Source of the DNA: Gillisia sp. CAL575
Lineage (GTDB): Bacteria; Bacteroidota; Bacteroidia; Flavobacteriales; Flavobacteriaceae
Length of the DNA: 64,000 nt
NCBI RefSeq assembly: GCF_000403785.1
Contig: NZ_APHJ01000054.1
Span: 248,001-312,000 of the forward strand
Reading direction: 5' to 3'
The notes under the pieces were generated by a model that saw nothing but the letters and a program-made list of their open reading frames with translations, made no database searches and was not told the origin of the DNA. Numbering within the stretch: the stretch's first letter is position 1; every line of letters starts with the position of its first letter. The translations under genes and the position numbers were made by a program. This document shows, one piece after another, positions 33,890-43,513 of the stretch.

Positions 33890-36388
33890 ATGACCTTCAA
33901 AAAAGTGCTCCTATTCAGCTTTTTGCTGATTTTTTTTATTTCCAGCCCGTACTCGGGATACTCACAATCCAAACAATTCACTATTTCAGGAAAAGTTATA
34001 GATGATGCTTTGAACGTTCCTTTGGAATATGCAACCATTGCTATTACTAGACCTAATGACCCGAAGTTTTTAGATGGAGGAGTGACAGATATAAATGGAG
34101 AATTTTCCATTAAGGTTCCACCGGGAGTATATAATATTACTATAGAATTTATATCCTATACTTCACAAAATTTCAAAAATAAAACTGTAGAATCTGATCT
34201 TGATTTGGGAACTATTAAATTAGGAATAAGTTCTTCTAGTTTGGATGAAGTTGTTGTTCGTGCAGAAACTACCCAAGTAGAGGTGCGATTAGATAAGAAG
34301 ATCTATAACATCGGGAAAGACCTTACAACTAAAGGAGGAACTGTGAGCGACGCCTTAAGCAATGTGCCCTCTGTGGCAGTAGATGTAGAAGGTGCAATTA
34401 GTCTTCGTGGAAATGAAAATGTACGTGTATTAATTAATGGAAAGCCTTCTGCAATGGCTGGCTTTGGTTCTACTAACGTATTAGGACAATTACCTGCAGA
34501 TGCTATAGATCGTGTAGAAGTGATCACCTCGCCATCTGCTCGATATGATGCTGAAGGTACCGCAGGAATCATCAATATTATATTAAGAAAAGAAAAAACC
34601 CTTGGTTTTAATGGTTCTGTAACTGCAAATATTGGAAATCCAGATGATTATGGAGTTACCGTTAACGCTAATTTGAGAAAAGATAAATACAACCTTTTCA
34701 CCACTACTGGTTTCAACTATAGCAATGCCCCAGGAAATGCTTTTTTTGATACTCAATATTTCAATGGTACATTTGATAGGGTAATAGAAAACAGAGATTA
34801 CGATAGATTAAGAAGAGGATTCAATACAAATCTTGGAATGGAATATTACATTACAGATATGTCCTCACTTACAGCAAGCGTATTTTATAGATTAGGTAAT
34901 AATAGCGATGTTACTAAGAATTATACTAATAGATTTATAGATAATGAATTAGTAGTGCAAACCTTAAGAAAAGAGTTTGAATCTGAAGATGATAACAGTT
35001 ATCAATTTGCGTTAAATTATGTCAATAAGTTTGATGAAAAAGGACATAAATTAACTGCAGATTTTCAATATGAATATGACAAGGAAAAGCAACCTTCTTT
35101 GATTTCTGAAGATATTACTTTCTCTGATGATGCTCAAAACATAGGTTTCCTTGCAGATGAAGAAACCAATTCTATAGAAAAGCAAAATGAATATCTTATT
35201 CAAGTAGATTACGTTCGTCCAATTGGTGAAGATTCTCAATTTGAAGCAGGATATAGGGGTAATTTCGAAAATCAAATTACTGATTATACACTTAGACAGC
35301 AAGACCCTGAGAGTCTTCAGTTATTAGTTAACGATACACTTACAAATATTTTTGATTATACTGAAAACGTAAATGCTCTTTACACCCAATATGGAACAAA
35401 ATTTGGCGATTTCTCTTTTCTTTTAGGACTTAGATTAGAAAACACTCAATTAAAAGGTAAGATCGATTCCCAATTAAGTGATGAAGAGATTACTGAATCT
35501 TTTGGATTCCCTATAGACACGGATTTTGATAATAATTATTTAGGACTTTTCCCTACAGTGAATTTAATCTATGAGATTGCTAAAACTGAAAATATAACTT
35601 TAGGTTACAACAGAAGAATCAATAGACCAAGAGGATGGTTTATTAACCCTTTCCCATCTAGATCTAGTAGAACCAATGTTTTCCAAGGAAATCCTAATTT
35701 AGCTCCAGCCTATTCTAGTGCATTTGACCTTGGATATTTAAAAAGATGGGAGAAGCTTACTCTTACTTCTTCTGTTTACTATCAATATGAGACTGATGCT
35801 TTTGAACGCGTTCAACAAGGTACAGGTGAATTTATTGACGGTATAGAAATTATTAGAACCATTCCTATTAACTTAGGTACTAATGAGCGTATAGGTGCAG
35901 AGGCCGGAGTTTTATACAATCCTGCCAAATGGTTGAGACTTAATGGAAGTATTAATTTCTTTCAATTTAAAACTGAAGGAGATTTTAATGGGATAGATTA
36001 TGGCGCTAAGAATAATAGTTGGTTTGGAAGATTTAGTTCTAAAGTAAGTTTACCTGCAAAAATTGATTGGCAAACCAATGCTTTTTATAGAGGTGCTCAA
36101 GAAAACTCCCAAACTAAAACAGATGGGATTTTTAGTTTAGATGTTGCTTTAAGCAAAGAGATTTTCAATGAAAATGCAACATTATCCTTAAATGCACGTG
36201 ATCTTTTAAATTCTAGAAAACGTTCTTCTGTAACTACTACAGATAGATTTATTCAGGAAAGTGAGTTTCAATGGAGACAAAGACAAATTACGTTGTCCCT
36301 TACTTATAGATTTAATCAGAAGAAAAATCAGCAACGTAAAAGAGAAAATAACAATGCAGGTGATGATGGAGGAGACTTTGAAGGCTAA
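33890..36388 (+). CDS. TonB-dependent receptor with CarboxypepD_reg-like N-terminal domain
   Basis: An 832-residue outer-membrane protein. Signal peptide: about residues 1-25 (VLLFSFLLIFFISSPYSGYSQ). Residues 28-110 are a carboxypeptidase-regulatory-like beta domain (FTISGKVIDDALNVPLEYATI). Residues 115-230 form the plug (GTVSDALSNVPSVAVDVEGAI, VRVLINGKPSA, IDRVEVITSPSARYDAEGTAG). The rest is the barrel, ending in ITLSLTYRFNQKK and an acidic GDDGGDF tail. No SusD partner is adjacent, so it is not a clear polysaccharide locus. The substrate is unknown. Confidence 0.92.
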   Translation: MTFKKVLLFSFLLIFFISSPYSGYSQSKQFTISGKVIDDALNVPLEYATIAITRPNDPKFLDGGVTDINGEFSIKVPPGVYNITIEFISYTSQNFKNKTVESDLDLGTIKLGISSSSLDEVVVRAETTQVEVRLDKKIYNIGKDLTTKGGTVSDALSNVPSVAVDVEGAISLRGNENVRVLINGKPSAMAGFGSTNVLGQLPADAIDRVEVITSPSARYDAEGTAGIINIILRKEKTLGFNGSVTANIGNPDDYGVTVNANLRKDKYNLFTTTGFNYSNAPGNAFFDTQYFNGTFDRVIENRDYDRLRRGFNTNLGMEYYITDMSSLTASVFYRLGNNSDVTKNYTNRFIDNELVVQTLRKEFESEDDNSYQFALNYVNKFDEKGHKLTADFQYEYDKEKQPSLISEDITFSDDAQNIGFLADEETNSIEKQNEYLIQVDYVRPIGEDSQFEAGYRGNFENQITDYTLRQQDPESLQLLVNDTLTNIFDYTENVNALYTQYGTKFGDFSFLLGLRLENTQLKGKIDSQLSDEEITESFGFPIDTDFDNNYLGLFPTVNLIYEIAKTENITLGYNRRINRPRGWFINPFPSRSSRTNVFQGNPNLAPAYSSAFDLGYLKRWEKLTLTSSVYYQYETDAFERVQQGTGEFIDGIEIIRTIPINLGTNERIGAEAGVLYNPAKWLRLNGSINFFQFKTEGDFNGIDYGAKNNSWFGRFSSKVSLPAKIDWQTNAFYRGAQENSQTKTDGIFSLDVALSKEIFNENATLSLNARDLLNSRKRSSVTTTDRFIQESEFQWRQRQITLSLTYRFNQKKNQQRKRENNNAGDDGGDFEG

Positions 36389-36408
36389 TCTCTAAAACGT
36401 TATTAAAA

Positions 36409-36446
36409 ATTAAAGGTTGTCAAAATTGGCAACCTTTAATTTTTTT
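36409..36446 (+). terminator. Rho-independent terminator after the TonB receptor
   Basis: Perfect 11-bp stem ATTAAAGGTTG/CAACCTTTAAT (36409-36419 with 36430-36440), 10-nt loop, then TTTTTT. It lies 20 nt past the receptor stop. Confidence 0.92.
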
Positions 36447-36511
36447 GCACAAAAAAAGATACAATAGCAAGAACTACCGTATCCTATATAGTTAAAATTA
36501 AAAGCTAAATA

Positions 36512-36688
36512 CTAAGCTTTCAACTCTTTTTCCTTTTTTCTTTTTTCTCTCTTTTCCTTAATCAATTCAGTAACAGATCCACCTATCCAATATGGAACGA
36601 TTGCTACCAAAAATATCATTAACCAAAATCCCATGGTTAAAATAACTAAAAAAGCTAGAAAGCCTAAGTATTGATCAAATTCAAACAT
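36512..36688 (-). CDS. Small membrane protein, 58 residues
   Basis: ATG 36688 to TAG 36512 encodes 58 residues: a short polar start (MFEFDQYLG), a long hydrophobic stretch (about residues 9-35, FLAFLVILTMGFWLMIFLVAI) and a highly charged KEKREKRKKEKE tail. A strong promoter precedes it. It is oriented towards the TonB receptor gene, whose terminator lies downstream. The family is unknown, but a strong promoter, a 20-nt leader and a clear topology argue for a real gene. Confidence 0.75.
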   Translation of the reverse strand: MFEFDQYLGFLAFLVILTMGFWLMIFLVAIVPYWIGGSVTELIKEKREKRKKEKELKA

Positions 36689-36714
36689 ATCTTCTGAAGA
36701 TTTTTATATCGAAG

Positions 36715-36747
36715 CAAAGATAGTAAGTCTTACTACGTTCTGCCAAA
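36715..36747 (-). promoter_or_regulatory. Promoter of the 58-residue membrane protein gene
   Basis: On the minus strand TTTG (36744-36747), 21 nt, TATCTTTG (36715-36722): both boxes exact. The ATG is 27 nt past the -7 box. Confidence 0.75.
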
Positions 36748-36895
36748 TAAAAATTGATTTTTTAGATTAAAAATCAATTTTTTGATAAATCCAACCTAAA
36801 TAAAGGATTCTATATAAAAACTTAAAAAATTTGTATAAAAATTAAAGAAATAAAAATCTTGAAAATGTAAATTTGTAATCTAATCGAAAAAAATT

Positions 36896-38293
36896 ATGGA
36901 TTACAGAATAGAGAAAGATACAATGGGGGATGTAAAAGTCCCTTCAGATAAATTGTGGGGAGCACAAACCGAACGTTCTAAAAATAATTTTAAAATTGGT
37001 GCAGCTGGCAGTATGCCTCTAGAAATAGTGTATGGTTTTGCCTATTTGAAAAAGGCAGCAGCCTTTACAAATTGTGAACTTGGTGCTCTACCTGTAGAAA
37101 AAAGAGATTATATAGCAAAAGTATGTGAAGAGATTCTAGCAGGAAAACATGATGATCAATTTCCTTTGGTGATTTGGCAGACTGGAAGTGGAACTCAGAG
37201 TAATATGAATTTGAATGAGGTGATTGCAAATCGTGCGCATCAATTGGCCGGGAAAACTATTGGAGAAGGTGAGAAAACTCTTCAACCAAACGATGATGTG
37301 AATAAATCACAATCATCTAACGACACTTTCCCTACAGGAATGCATATTGCTGCTTATAAAAAGGTAAGTGAAGTTACTTTACCAGGAATTCTGAAATTAA
37401 GAAATACCTTAAAGAAGAAATCAGAAGAATTTAAGGATGTGGTTAAAATTGGTCGTACTCATTTTATGGATGCCACTCCCCTAACCCTAGGACAGGAGTT
37501 TAGCGGATATGTTGCTCAATTAGATCACGGAATTAAAGCTTTAGAAAACACATTGCCTCACTTAGCAGAATTAGCTTTGGGTGGCACTGCCGTAGGAACT
37601 GGATTAAATACTCCAAAAGGATATTCTAAAAGAGTAGCGGAGTTTATAGCGAAATTCACAGGGCTTCCTTTTGTTTCTGCTCCTAATAAATTTGAAGCAT
37701 TAGCTGCTCATGACGCTTTTGTAGAATCTCATGGTGCTCTAAAACAATTGGCAGTTTCATTGAATAAAATTGGAAACGATATTAGAATGCTTTCGTCTGG
37801 TCCTAGAAGTGGAATTGGAGAGATAAGTATTCCTGCAAACGAACCGGGGTCTTCTATTATGCCTGGAAAAGTGAATCCTACACAATGTGAAGCCTTAACT
37901 ATGGTTTGTGCTCAAGTGATGGGGAACGATGTTGCTATTACTGTTGGAGGTATGCAGGGTCAGTTTGAATTGAACGTATTTAAACCAGTTATGGCTGCAA
38001 ACTTTTTACAAAGTGCACAATTAATTGGTGATGCATGTGCTTCTTTTGATGAGCATTGTGCTCAAGGTATTGAGCCTAACAAGAAAAGGATCAAAGAGCT
38101 TTTAGATAATTCTTTAATGTTGGTAACTGCTTTAAATACCAAAATTGGATATTACAAAGCTGCCGAGATCGCAAACACTGCACATGCCAACGGAACTACT
38201 TTAAAACGGGAGGCTGTGAATTTAGGTTATGTTACCGAAGAGGAGTTTGACGAATGGGTTAGACCTGAAGATATGGTTGGAGGATTGAAGTAA
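36896..38293 (+). CDS. fumC: Fumarate hydratase, class II
   Basis: A 465-residue enzyme of the TCA cycle that hydrates fumarate to malate; iron-independent tetramer. Family motifs: [18 protein letters not shown] near residue 103, [11 protein letters not shown] near residue 143, [19 protein letters not shown] near residue 186 and the signature [15 protein letters not shown] near residue 320 with the catalytic Ser. Length is normal. It stands alone between a 58-residue gene transcribed away from it and a repeat-filled gap. Confidence 0.97.
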   Translation: MDYRIEKDTMGDVKVPSDKLWGAQTERSKNNFKIGAAGSMPLEIVYGFAYLKKAAAFTNCELGALPVEKRDYIAKVCEEILAGKHDDQFPLVIWQTGSGTQSNMNLNEVIANRAHQLAGKTIGEGEKTLQPNDDVNKSQSSNDTFPTGMHIAAYKKVSEVTLPGILKLRNTLKKKSEEFKDVVKIGRTHFMDATPLTLGQEFSGYVAQLDHGIKALENTLPHLAELALGGTAVGTGLNTPKGYSKRVAEFIAKFTGLPFVSAPNKFEALAAHDAFVESHGALKQLAVSLNKIGNDIRMLSSGPRSGIGEISIPANEPGSSIMPGKVNPTQCEALTMVCAQVMGNDVAITVGGMQGQFELNVFKPVMAANFLQSAQLIGDACASFDEHCAQGIEPNKKRIKELLDNSLMLVTALNTKIGYYKAAEIANTAHANGTTLKREAVNLGYVTEEEFDEWVRPEDMVGGLK

Positions 38294-38320
38294 TTGATTT
38301 TTCAAATCCTTATAAGTTAA

Positions 38321-38350
38321 AAGCCGCCTCGAACGAGGTGGCTTTTTTTT
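38321..38350 (+). terminator. Terminator of fumC
   Basis: AAGCCGCCTC/GAGGTGGCTT 10-bp stem with one G-U pair and a 4-nt loop, followed by a T-run, 27 nt after the fumC stop. Confidence 0.92.
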
Positions 38351-38866
38351 ATTAGAACTATCGACAGGCTCAGTTTGACAATATAAAATTAATTTGTTGT
38401 CATTCCGACGCAGGAAGAATCTCATAGAATCCTATTACATTTAAAATAAGTTAAAAATAAGTGAGATTCTTCATTTCGCTTCGCTTCTTTCAGAATGACA
38501 ACTAAACCAATGTCTAGCTTCCCGAAGCACAGGGAAGTCGAAGACTCTTTTGGTTAAAAGCACACTTTGATAGGGCTCAGTGTGACAATACAGTATAAAT
38601 TTATTGTCATTCCGACGCAGGAGGAATCTCATAGAATCCAATTACATTTAAATAAGATAAAAATAAGTAAGATTCTTCAATCCGTTTCACTCATATAAGA
38701 ATAACAAAGGCTAATAAATGTACGGCTTCCCGAAGCACAGGGAAGTCAAAGCCTTTTCATAAGTTCAAGTACACTTCAAGCTCAATTTGACAATTCCGTT
38801 AGCTATCCGTAACTTGTGCCACATTCCATTTCTTGTCCTTTCGAACGGAGTCGAGAAGTTCTTGGA
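38351..38866. repeat. Tandem intergenic repeat, period about 207 bp, two copies and a partial third
   Basis: The gap between convergent fumC and ccsBA has no gene. Landmarks recur at a fixed spacing: ggctcag at 38367 and 38574, gtcattccgacgcagga at 38399 and 38606, and cttcccgaagcacagggaag at 38518 and 38726. A degenerate third start (ctcaatttgaca, 38781) follows and ends in a gtcctttcgaacggagtcga unit near 38835. Each full copy carries a CTTCCC/GGGAAG hairpin. Related single units occur at 7979-8350 and 45147-45190. Confidence 0.8.
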
Positions 38867-38868
38867 AC

Positions 38869-38907
38869 AAAAAAAGCCTACTTCAAATTGAAGCAGGCTT
38901 TTTTTAT
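38869..38907 (-). terminator. Terminator of ccsBA
   Basis: AGCCTACTTC and GAAGCAGGCT pair with one mismatch around AAATT. On the minus strand a T-run (TTTTTTTG) follows. It lies 15-50 nt past the ccsBA stop. Confidence 0.85.
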
Positions 38908-38921
38908 ATCGATTATTAGAA

Positions 38922-41900
38922 TTACTTAGCGTAATGTTTTTTATATTTCCAGTAGGAAACTGCTCCTAGTACTGCAACACCAGCCACCGCATAATATATA
39001 AATGTTGGTGTGATCACTTTATCTCCACTTGCATATGAATGTAATCCAGCCAAATAGAAGTTAACTCCAAAATAGGTCATCATAATACTTGCAAAAGCTA
39101 TAATTGCCATTAAATTAAAGAACCATCTGCTTCTTAATCCAGGAACTAAACGCATATGTATTACAAAAGCGTAAACCATTATACTCACTAAGGCCCAAGT
39201 TTCTTTTGGGTCCCATCCCCAATATCTCCCCCAGCTTTCATTAGCCCATTGTCCTCCTAAGAAGTTTCCAATAGTTAACATTACCAATCCAACAGTTAAT
39301 GCCATTTCAGTAATTATTGTGATCTCTTTAATATTCAATTTCATTTTTTCTTTATTCTTATCGGTAGTAAGAATCATAAGAATAAGAGATACCGCTCCTA
39401 GTATCATTCCTAAGGTGAAAGGTCCATAACTACCAACAATAACAGATACGTGGATCATTAACCAGTAAGAGTCTAGTACAGGCTGTAAATTCGCGATTGC
39501 AGGATCCATCCAGTTCCAGTGAGCAATCATTAATATCATAGCGGTCACAAAGGAAGTGGAAGCGATCGTTAAAAAGCTTTTTCTTCCGAAAGCCAAACCA
39601 AAGAACATCGTTGCCCAAGCAACATAGATCATAGACTCATAAGCATCACTCCAAGGTGCATGACCTGAAATATACCATCTTGCAGCAAGTCCTAAGGTGT
39701 GTACTATAAATAAAAGCAAGATCACAATTGCACTGGTTTTGATCAGACCTCTAATTATTTTAGAATCTTTAAAAATTTGTGTGATTACCAAAATAAGCAT
39801 AATTAACCCTGCAAACATGTACCACATAAATAGACTTCGGAAAATATCATATTTATTATAAAGCACTTCTGCATTTATCTTATCTTCTGATGGCATAACA
39901 TCTGCTCCAAACTTTTTTTGATATCCTGTTATACTACCAAGTAATTCATCAGATTGTGTATAATCTCCTGAAACTTTGGATTCCCGAAGAGTATTCATAT
40001 AAATTGGTAAGATCTGCCTTGCATAAACAGAATCCATTCCCGTTAATTTTGATTCTGCTACCTCTGGAAAAGAGATCCATTTGTTATTCTCATCTCCTGG
40101 TACAGGGAAAATCCTCAATACTTTACCTTGTAAAGCATTATAGAGTAAATTTACTTTTCTATCGGTTTCTATGAAATCCTTTTGAAATTGATTTGGAACA
40201 CTTGCTTTATATGCTCCTTCTAAATAAGGAGAAAGTTTGTAAGCTCCAGATTCATCAAAGAAATTGGTCAACGCAAGGTATTGTTCATCTACATGTACCC
40301 CAGCAATATGCCTAATGCTATCGTTGTTAGGTTTCACATAAATTAATGGAACATTATACCACAAGGCTGGATTAGCGGTCATGGAGATCAAGATCTGATC
40401 GGCATTAAGACCTTCATATGAATCTTTCTTGCTAAGTTTTCTTATTAATTCAGAAGAAAAAGTATTAGCCGGCTTCATTCTTCCACCTGCATCCTGAATC
40501 ACCAATTTTCCAAACTTCGCAGCATGCTCAGCTGAAACAATAGTGCTTTGAAGCATAGAATCTACGCGTGCCTTATTAGAAGTTACATGGGCATGAATAT
40601 CATCTTGGGAATCTTGAGCAAATCCAGAACTAAAACTCAAAAATACTGCAGCTATTAAGGTAAGTGCTGCTTTCTTTTCTTTCACTTTATCTAACATTTC
40701 CTTCAATTTTCCGAATCTACTTCCTTTATCAAACAAGATCAACATAAGCCCTAAATACAACAAGAAATAACCAATGTAGGTGATCCAGGTTCCCCAAAAA
40801 TCGTGATTTACAGAGAGTACGGTTCCCTTTTCATCTGGATCAAACGAGGCTTGAAAAAATCTATATCCTTCCTTATCTAACACATGGTTCATAAAGATCT
40901 CATATGGTTGTGAACCCTTATCATCTATAACATCAACCTTACTTTTAAAGGAAGCGTAGCTAGGAGTGGGATTATCTTCGGTGCCAGGATATTTTGCGGC
41001 AATAAAATCATTCAACTTAATAGAAAATGGTAATTCCATTTCTCTAGAACCATAATTAAGGTAGATATCTAAACCGCCAACTTTAAGATTCTTAGGTGGA
41101 TTTACAACACCTTTAGCCCCTAACATACTTATGCTTTTAGATTCTCCTCCAGAAGTAACTTTTAAAGTAACTGCATTGAGTTGAGTTGGAGCTTTGACTT
41201 CCGTAGGAATAATATCATAATTCCCCCTTGCCATTGGCTCAGGAATTACAAATTGCATTCCACCAACATTATATAAAGACCTTAACATTAAAGCTTGTGT
41301 GCTATCTGCTACTACTTCCCCTTTAAATTGATCTGCCATTCTCATGAAATCTCCCTCAAATGGAGATCTTAACTGGTAGGTTCCCTCCTCTTCATTAACT
41401 TCAATATTTATCGCCCCATCTGTAGGTTTATTTAGTGTAAATAGCGTATTATGAATGTTAGCTATTTCTCCCTCTTTTAAATAATGATCGTGTCTTTCGC
41501 CATCTCCAGCTTCAACAATCTTAAGATAATTATCACCATTTTCAGCTAATATTAATCCTTCTTCGGCACCATGAATAAAGTTTACGACCTCTATAGCCAC
41601 ATCTTGACCGTTAAAATCGGTATTAATAGTAATATCGTTATCTGTTTCGGGAGCTAAAAGAACTGCTTCTTCCACAACTCTTCTACGAGGTTCTCCGTCT
41701 ATTTCTCCGTCTAAATAGGCGGTTAAATAAGTCCTTTCTGAAAGAAAAGAACTAGTAGTCTCACCTTCACGAATTGGCATAATGCCCTCGTAACTGATAT
41801 ATCTGGTTACAAAAGCACCAACTAAAATTAAAATGAATGACAGGTGAATTAAAAGAGAAGACCATTTTTCGCGTTTATGCATCCCATATCGGATGATATT

Positions 41901-42092
41901 TCCGCAGAAATTGATAACAAAGAATAACATAATTCCTTCGAACCACCAGGTATTATAGATCAATACTCGAGCGGTTTCTATTGTGTACCAACTTTCTATG
42001 AATGTTCCCAGAGCCATTGATATGGCGAAGACAATGAACAAGACTGCCATAATTCGGGTAGAGAATAGGACAGACGCTATTTTATTTTGCAT
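38922..42092 (-). CDS. ccsBA: Fused cytochrome c biogenesis protein CcsB-CcsA (ResB-ResC)
   Basis: From ATG 42092 the protein has 1056 residues. An upstream ATG at 42116 overlaps a TAAATTTG promoter box (42114-42121) and is less likely. The System II complex exports haem and attaches it to apocytochromes outside the inner membrane. Residues 1-500 are ResB/CcsB-like with membrane helices and a large extracytoplasmic part. Residues 500-760 are a further soluble domain after an AALTLIAAVFLSFSSGFA segment. Residues 760-1056 are CcsA with about eight helices and the haem-binding WWD-type motif (SWGRYWGWDPKETWAL). Fusion is usual in Bacteroidota. Confidence 0.93.
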   Translation of the reverse strand: MQNKIASVLFSTRIMAVLFIVFAISMALGTFIESWYTIETARVLIYNTWWFEGIMLFFVINFCGNIIRYGMHKREKWSSLLIHLSFILILVGAFVTRYISYEGIMPIREGETTSSFLSERTYLTAYLDGEIDGEPRRRVVEEAVLLAPETDNDITINTDFNGQDVAIEVVNFIHGAEEGLILAENGDNYLKIVEAGDGERHDHYLKEGEIANIHNTLFTLNKPTDGAINIEVNEEEGTYQLRSPFEGDFMRMADQFKGEVVADSTQALMLRSLYNVGGMQFVIPEPMARGNYDIIPTEVKAPTQLNAVTLKVTSGGESKSISMLGAKGVVNPPKNLKVGGLDIYLNYGSREMELPFSIKLNDFIAAKYPGTEDNPTPSYASFKSKVDVIDDKGSQPYEIFMNHVLDKEGYRFFQASFDPDEKGTVLSVNHDFWGTWITYIGYFLLYLGLMLILFDKGSRFGKLKEMLDKVKEKKAALTLIAAVFLSFSSGFAQDSQDDIHAHVTSNKARVDSMLQSTIVSAEHAAKFGKLVIQDAGGRMKPANTFSSELIRKLSKKDSYEGLNADQILISMTANPALWYNVPLIYVKPNNDSIRHIAGVHVDEQYLALTNFFDESGAYKLSPYLEGAYKASVPNQFQKDFIETDRKVNLLYNALQGKVLRIFPVPGDENNKWISFPEVAESKLTGMDSVYARQILPIYMNTLRESKVSGDYTQSDELLGSITGYQKKFGADVMPSEDKINAEVLYNKYDIFRSLFMWYMFAGLIMLILVITQIFKDSKIIRGLIKTSAIVILLLFIVHTLGLAARWYISGHAPWSDAYESMIYVAWATMFFGLAFGRKSFLTIASTSFVTAMILMIAHWNWMDPAIANLQPVLDSYWLMIHVSVIVGSYGPFTLGMILGAVSLILMILTTDKNKEKMKLNIKEITIITEMALTVGLVMLTIGNFLGGQWANESWGRYWGWDPKETWALVSIMVYAFVIHMRLVPGLRSRWFFNLMAIIAFASIMMTYFGVNFYLAGLHSYASGDKVITPTFIYYAVAGVAVLGAVSYWKYKKHYAK

Positions 42093-42213
42093 TTGGAGTA
42101 CTTTAAAACGATGCAAATTTAACTAAATTTAAACAGTTAGACCTCTTTAAAAACAAGCAATTCCTATCTTTAAATGTTAATTTTAAACTCAGAAATTTTG
42201 GTATTTTAGCCAA

Positions 42214-42975
42214 ATGAAGCGTATTGTACTTTTTGGAACCGGAAATGTAGCTACTCATTTATTTGAAGCTTATAAAAATTCCAATAGTTTTAAGATCATT
42301 CAGGTTTATAATCATGCTTCAGAAAGCCTACAAGCTTTCGAGGATCAGGTAGCTATCACTACCAATTTAGATGAAATACTTTCGGCAGATATTTATATTC
42401 TAGCTTTAAAAGATGATGTTTTAGCTGAAATAAAAGAACATATAGGAAAAACGGATACCTTAGTATTACACACTTCTGGATCAGTTTCTATGGATGTTCT
42501 CAAAAAATTCAAGAATCACGGGGTATTTTATCCGCTTCAGACCTTTTCTAAAAACAAGGAAGTAGATTTTTTTAATATCCCTATTTGTATTGAAGCTGGT
42601 AATAAAGAAAGTGCCAATATTCTGGAAGAATTAGCTTCAGAAATTTCAGAAAAAATATTCACAATCTCTTCTCAACAAAGGAAGACCCTACATGTGGCTG
42701 CTGTATTTGTAAGTAATTTTGTAAATTATCTTTATACTGAAGGAGAAAAGATATGTGCAGAGAGTCAGATCCCTTTCGAAATATTGCATCCATTAATTCT
42801 AGAAACCGCTCTAAAAGTAACAAAAATGAGTCCTATAGAATCTCAAACAGGTCCTGCTAAAAGGAAAGATCAAGATGTTATTAATTCTCATTTAGTTTTA
42901 CTGAGTGAGGATCAACAAAAAATATATTCACTTTTAACCCAATCTATTCAAAACCTCCATGGAAAAGAATTATAA
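42214..42975 (+). CDS. Rossmann-like/DUF2520 protein (putative NAD(P)-dependent oxidoreductase)
   Basis: A 253-residue protein with an N-terminal nucleotide-binding fold (IVLFGTGNVATHLFEAY, GxGxxxxH type) and a C-terminal all-helical DUF2520 domain (HVAAVFVSNFVNYLYT, GPAKRKDQDVI). It resembles pyrroline-5-carboxylate reductase and F420-dependent NADP reductase families. No substrate is known. It overlaps kdsC by 17 nt, which suggests translational coupling, and leads a run of plus-strand genes through maf. Confidence 0.87.
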   Translation: MKRIVLFGTGNVATHLFEAYKNSNSFKIIQVYNHASESLQAFEDQVAITTNLDEILSADIYILALKDDVLAEIKEHIGKTDTLVLHTSGSVSMDVLKKFKNHGVFYPLQTFSKNKEVDFFNIPICIEAGNKESANILEELASEISEKIFTISSQQRKTLHVAAVFVSNFVNYLYTEGEKICAESQIPFEILHPLILETALKVTKMSPIESQTGPAKRKDQDVINSHLVLLSEDQQKIYSLLTQSIQNLHGKEL

Positions 42976-43486
42976 AGAATATCTAAATCACATAAATACG
43001 TTCATTTTCGATGTTGATGGAGTACTTACAGATGGTACTATTCAAATTAATACCGCAGGAGAATTATTGCGGACTATGAACATTAAAGATGGTTATGCCT
43101 TAAAAACTGCTGAAATGGCAGGATACAATGTTTGTATAATTTCTGGAGGTAAAAATGAAGGAGTTAGAAAACGTTTAAGGGACCTAGGTATTACTAATAT
43201 TTTTCTTGGAGTTGCAGACAAAGTAGAGCAGTTAAAAGAATTTATGGATATCTATGATATTAACCCAGAACATGTGCTTTATATGGGAGATGATATTCCA
43301 GATCTATACGTCATGAAACTAGTTGGAATGCCTTGTTGTCCTCAAGATGCTGCCGCAGAAATTAAAGATATTAGCCGATATATATCTCATAAAAAAGGTG
43401 GAAAAGGTTGTGTACGTGATGTGATAGAGCAAGTTTTAAAAGTACAAGGAAAATGGCTTCAAAATCATGACGCCTCCAAAAGCTAG
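42959..43486 (+). CDS. kdsC: KdsC, 3-deoxy-D-manno-octulosonate 8-phosphate phosphatase
   Basis: A 175-residue HAD phosphatase without a cap domain, of normal KdsC length. It makes Kdo from Kdo-8-phosphate for lipopolysaccharide. Motif I is FDVDGVLTDG, motif II is IISGGKNEG, and motif III/IV is YMGDDIPDL. A plain HAD phosphatase of the YrbI type would look similar. It overlaps the DUF2520 gene, and kdsB is also in the window (56359), though in a different operon. Confidence 0.92.
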   Translation: MEKNYKEYLNHINTFIFDVDGVLTDGTIQINTAGELLRTMNIKDGYALKTAEMAGYNVCIISGGKNEGVRKRLRDLGITNIFLGVADKVEQLKEFMDIYDINPEHVLYMGDDIPDLYVMKLVGMPCCPQDAAAEIKDISRYISHKKGGKGCVRDVIEQVLKVQGKWLQNHDASKS

Positions 43487-43513
43487 AAGCTCAAACTTTA
43501 TTTAAATGATCCT

